The notes under the pieces are model-generated. The model was not told where the DNA came from, did no database searches, and saw only the letters and a list, made by a program, of their open reading frames with translations. A program made the position numbers and the translations under genes. This document shows, one piece after another, positions 51,754-61,290 of a stretch of DNA of 64,000 bases. The stretch covers positions 24,621,001 through 24,685,000 of the forward strand of contig JAZBQD010000027.1 of the NCBI GenBank assembly GCA_036583965.1, given 5' to 3'. The DNA comes from Prunella strophiata (lineage: Eukaryota > Chordata > Aves > Passeriformes > Prunellidae). The first letter of the stretch is position 1; each line of letters opens with the position of its first letter.

Positions 51754-52255
51754 CCGTCCCGGTTTATCCCCGCGCTCTCCCCGGTCCGTCCCGGTTTATC
51801 CCCGCGCTCTCCCCGGTCCGTCCCGGTTTATCCCCGCGCTCTCCCCGGTCCGTCCCGGTTTATCCCCGCGCTCTCCCCGGTCCGTCCCGGTTTATCCCCG
51901 CGCTCTCCCCGGTCCGTCCCGGTTTATCCCCGCGCTCTCCCCGGTCCGTCCCGGTTTATCCCCGCGCTCTCCCCGGTCCGTCCCGGTTTATCCCCGCGCT
52001 CTCCCCGGTCCGTCCCGGTTTATCCCCGCGCTCTCCCCGGTCCGTCCCGGTTTATCCCCGCGCTCTCCCCGGTCCGTCCCGGTTTATCCCCGCGCTCTCC
52101 CCGGTCCGTCCCGGTTTATCCCCGCGCTCTCCCCGGTCCGTCCCGGTTTATCCCCGCGCTCTCCCCGGTCCGTCCCGGTTTATCCCCGCGCTCTCCCCGG
52201 TCCGTCCCGGTTTATCCCCGCGCTCTCCCCGGTCCGTCCCGGTTTATCCCCGCGC
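51754..52255 (+). repeat. 32-bp minisatellite, 15.7 copies, in the HMCN1 5' region
   Basis: Fifteen full units and a 22-base partial one repeat with a 32-bp period and no indels; units start at 51754, 51786 and so on to 52234. Each unit contains CCGTCCCGGTTTATCCCC followed by GCGCTCTCCCCGGT. Because 32 is not a multiple of three, the three plus-strand frames read the same 32-residue Pro/Arg/Ser-rich peptide, which creates long spurious ORFs. The array separates the two copies of the HMCN1 leader. Older, degenerate units of the same family lie upstream at about 51340-51570. Confidence 0.97.
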
Positions 52256-52358
52256 CCCCCGCTCTGTCCGCTCTGTCCCCTCGCTTCCGCGGTCTGTCTC
52301 CGTTCCCCCTGGCCCGCCTGCCCCCGTGCCGTTCCCGGCCGCCGCGGGTGCCGCCGCG

Positions 52359-52584
52359 ATGGCTGTGGGAGGCAGGCCCCGGGCGCTGGGCACGGTGCCG
52401 GGGCGAGCCCGAGGCCGGGTGCCCGAGGGAGCCTCCACCCTGGCCTTCGTCTTCGATGTCACCGGCTCCATGTACGACGACTTGGTGCAAGTTATCGAGG
52501 GCGCATCCAAGATCCTGGAGACGTCGCTGAAGAGACCCAAGCGGCCGCTGTACAACTTCGCGCTGGTGCCGTTCCACGACCCAG
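52359..52584 (+). CDS. HMCN1: Hemicentin-1 first coding exon (partial gene; VWA domain start)
   Basis: Hemicentin-1 is a very large secreted extracellular-matrix protein (VWA domain, long immunoglobulin-domain array, thrombospondin and EGF repeats, fibulin C-terminus). Only exon 1 is present: 75 codons plus one base. Residues about 22-75 ([20 protein letters not shown] onward, through [14 protein letters not shown] to VPFHDP) match, from memory, the human HMCN1 N-terminus almost residue for residue; one difference is Tyr for Phe in RPLYNFALV. The MIDAS motif is visible as D-V-T-G-S (residues 34-38). The exon ends at CCAG/GTAGGG (donor GT at 52585), phase 1; a following 'AA' would give the expected Glu. 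The ATG at 52359 has a strong Kozak context (GCCGCCGCGATGG). The oddity is residues 1-21: they are Arg/Gly rich with no hydrophobic core, so no signal peptide is visible in a protein that must be secreted. Start choice is therefore uncertain; a second leader copy lies 689 bp upstream. The gene identity is firm and the N-terminal 21 residues are not. Confidence 0.92.
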
Positions 52585-53087
52585 GTAGGGCAGTGCCCGC
52601 CGTGGGCCGAGCGCGACCTGGCTGGGCGGGCAGGAGCCGGGAAGGGCAGCAGGGAGCTCCCGAGGGCTGGCAAAAGATTGGGTTTCCTGCGCTTGCAGAG
52701 TCTGGAGCCTAAATGTGCCTGTCCCATCCTAGTCGTTCTTGCCGCACGCGTTTCTTTGCTGAGGGCGAGTAACATTTTGTGACCACCACCTCCCTGTCTC
52801 TCCACAAAGCTTCCCAAAGCCTGCAGGATAGACTGGAGCGGGCTCTAAGTGCGCATTGTGTACCAAGGAGTAGCTTAAGGGATTAAATACTCCTCTTAAT
52901 TGTCCAGATACGAGCTGAAGTAGTGTCAGTGAACTGCACGTGTAGTAGTAACGGTGCAGCTGAGTTTTTTTCCAATGCCCTTCCATGGGAGCGCACTTAA
53001 GAACATGAATAATGCAGTTGCACTCTTCCTCTTATTATCCCATGTTTACATTCAGAAACTTACAGTGAAATGAACATGGTGTGGGTG

Positions 53088-53107
53088 TTTTTTTTTTTTT
53101 TTTTTTT
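53088..53107. repeat. Poly(T) run in intron 1
   Basis: Twenty T followed by GTTGTTGC. Low complexity; the Phe/Leu-rich frames crossing it are not coding. Confidence 0.92.
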
Positions 53108-54811
53108 GTTGTTGCTTTTTGTTTGGGGTCGTCTTTCTTTCTTTTTCCCTCCTTTTGCTGTACGTCGTGTGTTCCTCTCTTTCAGCATCTGTTTTTTGTT
53201 CCCTTCCTATCCATTTTCTCTGGCTTTCTTCCTCTTTCCTTGTCAAATTCTTCTGTTCACTTGAAGAGGAAATAGGAACAGGACGCCCCAGGCTAGTGAT
53301 GTGTGCTGTACTGTGCAATAAAAACTCTCTTAAAAAAAAGGAAAAATGAATCAGAAAGTGGGGAAAAGTCCTTGCAAATTACCTTTTGGCTTTAGCTCCC
53401 ATGGAATATCTCAGAATATGCTCAATGCTTAGAGTTCAATTTTTGCAGGGATGTCAACAAAAAACATGGACATCCTCTCTATTTCCCCCCAGTCACAGTT
53501 AGTTCTGCTTACAAGATACATGTTTGTTATTGGTATAAATACCTTAAACCAAATACTTAAGAAAATTAGAGGGAATAGCTTGTATATGTTCTTTTTTTTT
53601 TCCTTACAAAGAGTTCTTCATTGTGGTATCAGAGTGTTCTATCACAAAAGGGTCCTTACTGTTTCCACATTTGGTGTCATTTTCTTTTTGTTTTCCCTCT
53701 GTTCCCCCTATCTCCCTGGTTTTTGTTATTTTATGGAACAAACTTGTATGGGACTTAAAAAGCAACATGCCACAGAAATAAACAAGAAGGGGAAGATTTG
53801 AGTCAAGTGTAGAACCTAGAACTCTTTTATGTCCTTCTGGAAAATCAGGTTCACCTCTTTGAAGCTCTTTTTCCATGGAATTGCCAGAAAATCAAGAGGA
53901 TGGGTTGGGAGTGTTTTGGTTTGATTTTCTCTTAATGATAGCTTATGTTCACTTTAGTGAGCAGAGAGGGATTCAGGGTAGGAGTTGATAGTTTTCTTTT
54001 TCAGAGTGACTGGGGAGCTATTCCATCCACAAGAACAAGAAGATCTTGTGTGGTGCACTTTAGTTTGCAGGTTTGTGTGGTGGTCCTTTGTTCTTGTGCA
54101 TCCTCAGTAGGAAGAAGTCTCAGCTTTCTCTCATGGGTAGTCCTGTGCTTAGTTTTCATCACAGACCACTTTCATGTCGTCTGTTTCAATAGCTCCTGTT
54201 TTCTTTCTCATCTCATATGTTTTCATTCAATTTTTCTTCTGTACATTTTCACCTTTTCAGTCCTTTTTTCTGTCCTCCTCACATTCTTGCTCCCACTGCC
54301 TCTCCAGGTTCTTTGCTTGTGTTCCAGACTGACTCCTTTGACCATGCTTTGCTGTACCACCCCTCCTTGCTCTATACAAATCTCACCAGCAGCAAATCCA
54401 CTGCCACCTTCTCCTGCTTGAGTCACATTTTCCCACTCACTGACTCCTTGCTTCCTTGCCTCCTCCCCCATTCCCTCTCTTTGCACAGGAGATCCCTTTC
54501 CTTGGCAACTGTTAGACTTCATTCAGTGGAGTGACTGAAACTCAAACCTGCAGAGAGCTGACCTGTGCAGCCCAGAGCTGCTGGCAAACGTGCCTCAGAA
54601 TATCCTGTTACACCTCTCTGTGTGGAAGTCCAACTTCCCTGAGGGGGCCTTGCTTCTTAGAGTGATGGATAACTTGGGAGGGCAGGAAGCTCTCTCAAAG
54701 TGGAGGATGGACAATTTTCAACTTCATTTGTCCTGGTTTCTGAAATCTCTTTATTTGGTCTTTCTCAGAGTTAGAAAGGCACACCACAGGCCAATGTCTT
54801 GAATTTTATGT

Positions 54812-54856
54812 ATGTGTAAGGTCCAGATGACTGCTGGTCATCTGTACCTTACACAT
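54812..54856. repeat. 45-nt near-perfect inverted repeat (hairpin)
   Basis: Arms of 20 bases (TGTGTAAGGTCCAGATGAC preceded by A, and GTCATCTGTACCTTACACA followed by T) with one mismatch and a 5-base loop, TGCTG. It lies in HMCN1 intron 1 outside any recognised element. Confidence 0.9.
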
Positions 54857-55491
54857 CTGTACCATACATCTGATGATGACCATGCTGAGGGACTTGAAAA
54901 GAAAATGCAAGAAATGTTGTTGTGACCACTTCAACCTCTTTTTCTTTTTTAATCTATAGAGAAGTAACTTTACTCAAAAACCTCATAAAAATATTGCTTG
55001 GCAACTATTTCACAGCATCCAATTCGTTTACCTACTGTTGTTCTTTCTGAAGGTTGCACAACTGAATTAATGAGCATGGAGCTATTTTTTCACAAATTGT
55101 GTTCTTACTCACTCAATTCTTCTTCCAAAAAAAAAGAGCTTTATATGTAGCTGCCTCACAGGCAAATTTTCTGGATGTTTTGGTGAGGTGCTGTGGTCCC
55201 TGGGGCAGATGGGACTCTACAAGGGGTACAGATACAGCTGGGGCTCAGGTCCAAGGAGCTTCTCTTTGTATAGAGATGCCCTGATGCAGATACACTATTG
55301 ATAGGTAATTGCATTTTAAATTGGGTGTGGATTTGGTTTTGAATTCTATTGTTTTCTTGGTTTGTATTGCAGAGTGCACTTGGCATCCCACAGGGTACAG
55401 CTGGATTGTAAATGATTTGGTATAAATGTAGTCTAGCAGAATATGGGAGGATTTTAAAATAACTCAAAGTGCTGCATTATTAGTGCTGTAT

Positions 55492-55943
55492 TGAGGCACT
55501 GGAGTGTGTCCAGGGAAGGGAATGGAGCTGGGGAAGGGTCTGGAGCACCAGGAGGGGCTGAGGGAGCTGGGGAGGGGCTCAGCCTGGAGAAGAGGAGGCT
55601 CAGTGGGGGGACTTGTGGCTCTGCACAGCTCCTGACAGGAGGGGACAGCCAGGGGGGGGTCAGGCTCTGCTCCCAGAACAGGGACAGAATGAGAGGAAGG
55701 GGCCTTGGGTTACACCAGGAGAGGTTCAGGTTGGACATTAGGGAAAACCTTTTCACAGAAAGGGCTGTAAAGCATTTGCACAGGCTGCCCAGGGCAGTGG
55801 TTGAATCCCCATCTCTGGAGGTGCTAAAAAACCAAGTGCATGTTGCACTTGGAAACACGGTTTGGTGGTGATGGTGTTGGGTTGATGGTTGGACTTGATG
55901 TGAAAGGTCTTTTTCAACCAGAATGATTCTGTGATTCCATGAT
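55492..55943 (+). mobile_element. CR1 LINE 3' end, about 450 bp, in HMCN1 intron 1
   Basis: Retains an unusually long part of the CR1 3' end, from GGGCTGAGGGAGCTGGGGAG and GGCTCAGCCTGGAGAAGAGG through GGTTCAGGTTGGACATTAGG, GGCTGCCCAGGGCAGTGGTT and GGTTGGACTTGATGTGAAAG to the AATGATTCTGTGATTCCATG tail. Confidence 0.95.
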
Positions 55944-57844
55944 TGTCATGTGCCAATGCACTGGGGTGTGTGATGGTGGATTTAAATGTAGTGTTTTCCC
56001 TACTGCAGTGGCATTTTGGTAAAACAGGAATACAAGTATATTTTTAGTATCAAACCTGAGGCTTTTGGCACAGAATTATGGCTTAGGGAAAAATTTGTCA
56101 TGGGTGTCACATTCCTATACCATGTACCATCTGGTGGGATACAGAGAGTTCAACTCTGGAAAAACCTTTTGCTTTGGATTCTGCTTTGTGAATAACCATG
56201 TGCAGTGCTTTAACAGATTACAAGGAATTTTTTATTGTGGGCTTTCAATGCCTAAAAGTGATCACAGAACTTTTGTAGATAGTGAAAAGGGCTGTTGACT
56301 AAGAAAGCTCTTGCCAGACTTGTGTTCAATGGAAATACTGGCGTGGGGGGTGGAAAATTGTCCCAAATTTAAGAAGAGTTGGCACAAGGAAATTTTGAAC
56401 TTGAGCTAAAGCTGAAGATCAGCAGATGCTTTTGTAGTTGCGTGTTGTGGGTCCTGATGTCCTACTAACTCCCATTGTATCCTGTGGAAATGGGATTGGA
56501 CTTGGAATGTCTTTATTTAACATCTGTGGCCAGCTTTGCTATTTTTTCTTTATGCCATTAAGGAATTTTGGAATGGAAAATAAGCTTGAGAGGACTAATT
56601 CATCCCTAGTATTTTTCTGTAAAGCTAATGGAATTATACCAGTCATAACTCACTCTGTGTGATTTAATCAAGCATTCCTTTAGTGTGAATGGCTATTCTA
56701 TAGACCAAACTCCAGTAATTAATTAAGACAAAAATGAAGGGAATATATAACCTCTGGACTTCCTAGTGGAGGATGGTGTTTGGCTGTTCATACTCTGCAT
56801 ATCTACAGAGCTGTGAGCATCTCCTGACCCTTTTCTTACAAATCAAACAGAAAACACTGTGTGAGAAAAGGGGAAGCATTAATAATGCTTAGTTTAGATG
56901 GGAAAACAGTATTGAACTTAAGTCACATAGTAAGTGTGTGGGAGAACAAGGAATACATTTTTTCCCCCTTGATCCCACTCCTCTCTTTTGAGAGAGTGAA
57001 GCTCTTTCCTATCTTGAAGTTATGCACATGGTTAAGCATGTAGTAATGTTTAACTGGAGTCTCCTTTAACAGACTGGCAGGGCTGTGTCCCTAACATTTT
57101 TAGGCTGCTGAGCCACATACTAGCTTGGATCAGGTTCAGGAGGTCATATGAAAAGTCTGGGAACTTTGGGTTTTGCAGGTTTGATAGTTTTTTTTTAGAA
57201 GTTATAATGAAGAAGTAATGTTTTTTTCCAGAGGAGGAATTCTGTGAAATTAAAATTTGGCTATTAATGGAGTTAAAGTTTTTCATACTTCCTGACAGAA
57301 AAAGTGCTGTGGGTATGCAGATGGATAATGGAGAGGGGAAGGCACTCCTGTGTTCTTGCTGTACCCTGAGCTGGATGGTGTCACAGATGATGTCACTGCC
57401 TCTGCCTCTCACATCCAGCTCTCCTGACAGCCCTTCTCCCATGTGCTGCCCTGCACTTGTGCATTCTTGTGTCACTTGAGGTCTTTGATCTTGGGTTTTA
57501 CTCTCAGATTTAAGGGTGTTTAAACTTCTCAGGCAGAGGCTGAATGTGTGTAAATCAGTTGGGGAAGATGAAGAATGGCCCTTCTGGTATAGCCTGAAGA
57601 AGAGGGGCATTGTCTTCAGCATTGCCTCTGCTTCCTTTGCGGGGTGGAAGAAGTGCTTCAAGACTTGTTACTAGTTTTAGTAAAGAACAGGAACATGGCT
57701 GTGGAGAAACACTGCTGCAGCAGTGGTTTTCAAAGCAGTGAGAACAAGTTTAAGGGAAATGTGGTATTCTGTACTGGTATCTGAGTTTGCCCACACCACG
57801 GAAGTGGGATGGGGGCAGCATGAGAAAAGATTGGTGTCACAGAA

Positions 57845-57985
57845 GCAGTGGCTGCCCCTGGATCCCTGGAAGTGTCCAAGGCCAGGTTGGACAGGACTTG
57901 GAGCAACCTGGGAGAGTGGAAGAAAGATCTTAGTGGGCTTTAAGATCCCTTCCAACCGAAGCCAGCCTGTGATTTTATGATTTTA
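57845..57985 (+). mobile_element. CR1 LINE 3' end fragment in intron 1
   Basis: GGCTGCCCCTGGATCCCTGG, AAGTGTCCAAGGCCAGGTTG and GGGCTTTAAGATCCCTTCCA with a GTGATTTTATGATTTTA tail. Confidence 0.93.
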
Positions 57986-58439
57986 ATGAAAAGGGAGACA
58001 GCTGAAAGAGGGAGAGGAATATGACCCTGTGTTCCTGTCTACATTCTGGAGGCCTCCTTGCCTTCCTTAGTAGGTAAAACTGCTTAAAACTGTTTGAAAA
58101 CTGTCTTCTATTTGAACTAGACAAATTATTAGGGTGCCCAGAAGAAGTAAACTGCTTACCAGTGAAGTTTCTGTGGGCAAATATTTTGTGAAAACTGGGT
58201 ACTTATCAAAATCCCATAGTTTTTATAGGATAATGTATTGGTTTTGCATGACCTGGTGTTTGGTAGCAGGGGTGTCACAAAGATGGCTCCTGTGAAAAGC
58301 TCCTGGAAGCTTCCACCATGTCCAGCAGAGCCAATCTCTGATGTCTTTGAAGCTGGACATGCTGCTGGCCAAGGCTGGGCCAGTGAGAGAGGCTGGTAAT
58401 GCCTCTGTGACGGCATTTAAGAAGAAAACCAAAACAAAG

Positions 58440-61290
58440 TAATGGGTTTTTGTTCCTAGTCAAGAGGAGGAGGAGGTGAGAACATATGAAGGAAAACAAC
58501 ATGGAGACACCAAGGTCAGTGGAGAAGGAGGGGCAGGAGGTGCTCCAGGGGCCAGAGCTGAGATTCCTCTGCAGCCGTGGTGAGACCAGGGTGGAGCAGC
58601 TGAGCCCCTTCATGGGGATCCAGGGGGATGCAGAGATCCACCCCCAGCCCCTGGGGATCCAGGGGGATGCAGAGATCCACCCCCAGCCCCTGGGGATCCA
58701 GGGGGATGCAGAGATCCACCCCCAGCCCCTGGGGATCCAGGGGGATGCAGAGATCCACCCCCAGCCCCTGGGGATCCAGGGGGATGCAGAGATCCACCCC
58801 CAGCCCCTGGGGATCCAGGGGGATGCAGAGATCCACCCCCAGCCCCTGGGGATCCAGGGGGATGCAGAGATCCACCCCCAGCCCCTGGGGATCCAGGGGG
58901 ATGCAGAGATCCACCCCCAGCCCCTGGGGATCCAGGGGGATGCAGAGATCCACCCCCAGCCCCTGGGGATCCAGGGGGATGCAGAGATCCACCCCCAGCC
59001 CCTGGGGATCCAGGGGGATGCAGAGATCCACCCCCAGCCCCTGGGGATCCAGGGGGATGCAGAGATCCACCCCCAGCCCCTGGGGATCCAGGGGGATGCA
59101 GAGATCCACCCCCAGCCCCTGGGGATCCAGGGGGATGCAGAGATCCACCCCCAGCCCCTGGGGATCCAGGGGGATGCAGAGATCCACCCCCAGCCCCTGG
59201 GGATCCAGGGGGATGCAGAGATCCACCCCCAGCCCCTGGGGATCCAGGGGGATGCAGAGATCCACCCCCAGCCCCTGGGGATCCAGGGGGATGCAGAGAT
59301 CCACCCCCAGCCCCTGGGGATCCAGGGGGATGCAGAGATCCACCCCCAGCCCCTGGGGATCCAGGGGGATGCAGAGATCCACCCCCAGCCCCTGGGGATC
59401 CAGGGGGATGCAGAGATCCACCCCCAGCCCCTGGGGATCCAGGGGGATGCAGAGATCCACCCCCAGCCCCTGGGGATCCAGGGGGATGCAGAGATCCACC
59501 CCCAGCCCCTGGGGATCCAGGGGGATGCAGAGATCCACCCCCAGCCCCTGGGGATCCAGGGGGATGCAGAGATCCACCCCCAGCCCCTGGGGATCCAGGG
59601 GGATGCAGAGATCCACCCCCAGCCCCTGGGGATCCAGGGGGATGCAGAGATCCACCCCCAGCCCCTGGGGATCCAGGGGGATGCAGAGATCCACCCCCAG
59701 CCCCTGGGGATCCAGGGGGATGCAGAGATCCACCCCCAGCCCCTGGGGATCCAGGGGGATGCAGAGATCCACCCCCAGCCCCTGGGGATCCAGGGGGATG
59801 CAGAGATCCACCCCCAGCCCCTGGGGATCCAGGGGGATGCAGAGATCCACCCCCAGCCCCTGGGGATCCAGGGGGATGCAGAGATCCACCCCCAGCCCCT
59901 GGGGATCCAGGGGGATGCAGAGATCCACCCCCAGCCCCTGGGGATCCAGGGGGATGCAGAGATCCACCCCCAGCCCCTGGGGATCCAGGGGGATGCAGAG
60001 ATCCACCCCCAGCCCCTGGGGATCCAGGGGGATGCAGAGATCCACCCCCAGCCCCTGGGGATCCAGGGGGATGCAGAGATCCACCCCCAGCCCCTGGGGA
60101 TCCAGGGGGATGCAGAGATCCACCCCCAGCCCCTGGGGATCCAGGGGGATGCAGAGATCCACCCCCAGCCCCTGGGGATCCAGGGGGATGCAGAGATCCA
60201 CCCCCAGCCCCTGGGGATCCAGGGGGATGCAGAGATCCACCCCCAGCCCCTGGGGATCCAGGGGGATGCAGAGATCCACCCCCAGCCCCTGGGGATCCAG
60301 GGGGATGCAGAGATCCACCCCCAGCCCCTGGGGATCCAGGGGGATGCAGAGATCCACCCCCAGCCCCTGGGGATCCAGGGGGATGCAGAGATCCACCCCC
60401 AGCCCCTGGGGATCCAGGGGGATGCAGAGATCCACCCCCAGCCCCTGGGGATCCAGGGGGATGCAGAGATCCACCCCCAGCCCCTGGGGATCCAGGGGGA
60501 TGCAGAGATCCACCCCCAGCCCCTGGGGATCCAGGGGGATGCAGAGATCCACCCCCAGCCCCTGGGGATCCAGGGGGATGCAGAGATCCACCCATAACCC
60601 ATAGAGGAGGTGCCCAGGCTGCAGCAGTGGATCCCTGGAGGAGGCTGTGCTCCAGTGGGAGCCCCAGTGGGGACGGGGCCCTGCTCCCAGGCTGCAGCAG
60701 CCTGTCCTTGGAGCCCTGCACCCCGTGGGAAGAGAGCCCCACACTGCAGCAGCTTTGGGGGGGCTCTGTGCCCAGGGAGGGACTCACCTTGGGCAGGTGG
60801 GGTTTGGCTGCTGCTGGTGAGAGGGGAGCCAGGCTGGAGAAGTTCACAGGGAACTGTCTCCATGGGAGGGACCCCAGGCTCTCACAGGGAAAGGACTCCT
60901 CTCCTGAGCAGCAGAAGAAAATCTCAGGTGGTGACATGGACACCCACAGCAGCCCACTGGGGACATGCCCCTGGGATGCGAGACAAGGTGGGAGGCAGTG
61001 GGAGTGGAAGGCTGTGTTGGGCTTACAGGGCCCTCTTACTTCTCAGTCCTTCCTCTGATTCTGTGTAATAACAGTTTACTTTGCAACCCACCTTGGTTTT
61101 GCCTGCTGAAGGTTCTCCACTGGTCATTATTCACACTGTTCACAACCCAGACTCTTGTAGACTTTTTTCCTTTTTTACCACCCCCCTTTGTCCCACTGTG
61201 GTGGAAGAGGGATGCTGGGAAGTGCTTATTTTTCCGCTTTTAACGTTGCACTCTTGTGTGCTTGGTGGGGCTCACCCCAGGGAGATAGAG
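58440..61290 (+). mobile_element. Diverged avian ERV-like repeat (internal 3' part and LTR-like end) hosting the 39-bp array
   Basis: Flanks of the 39-bp array resemble a GC-rich dispersed avian repeat that I associate from memory with ERVL-type elements: recurrent 'ctgcagc...gtgggaggagcccac...ctggagcag' phrases at 60600-60960 (for example GGAGAAGTTCACAGGGAACT and GTCTCCATGGGAGGGACCCC), then an AT-richer segment at 61030-61290 resembling the LTR end. No gag, pol or env reading frame is recognisable, so this is a non-coding, decayed remnant. Family assignment is from recall and was not computed; boundaries are approximate. Confidence 0.45.
58614..60593 (+). repeat. 39-bp minisatellite, 50.8 near-identical copies
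   Basis: The unit begins GGGGATCCAGGGGGATGCAG and continues AGATCCACCCCCAGCCCCT. The span of 1980 bp equals 50 full units plus 30 bases, with phase conserved exactly end to end; I see no substitution in the interior units. Thirty-nine is 13 codons, so five frames remain open for about 650-860 codons (for example a GIQGDAEIHPQPL repeat). These frames are artefacts. Each junction contains the inverted repeat CCCCTGGGGATCCAGGGG. Confidence 0.98.

Larger units (their letters stand above)
50600..52650 (+). promoter_or_regulatory. HMCN1: CpG island and presumed promoter / 5' UTR of HMCN1
   Basis: Starting just after a CR1 fragment, the sequence changes abruptly from CpG-poor, AT-leaning DNA to very GC-rich, CpG-dense DNA, and returns to ordinary composition after about 52650. 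It covers the first coding exon, as expected for a vertebrate CpG-island promoter. I see no convincing TATA box. Much of the island is tandem repeat (about 50720-51070, 51340-51570 and 51754-52255). The transcription start cannot be placed from sequence alone. Confidence 0.75.

Noticed and set aside
51208..52712. Plus-strand frames of 176-450 codons upstream of and across HMCN1 exon 1
   Set aside because: Only the last ~75 codons before the donor at 52585 match a known protein. The rest is the 32-bp array and leader read as protein, and the 3' part runs into the intron.
53052..53349. Phe/Leu-rich and Lys-rich frames near the start of intron 1, considered as HMCN1 exon or signal sequence
   Set aside because: They derive from a T20 homopolymer and pyrimidine-rich DNA downstream of the splice donor.
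57050..57661. 203-codon minus-strand frame in HMCN1 intron 1
   Set aside because: I recognise no domain or family, it lacks repeats or exon-like signals, and one frame of this length is plausible by chance in 64 kb. Kept out pending a protein search.
58275..60943. Five long frames of 650-860 codons across the 39-bp array on both strands
   Set aside because: The unit is 13 codons long without stops in five frames, so open frames are inevitable. Units are identical at DNA level, and no gene structure surrounds them.
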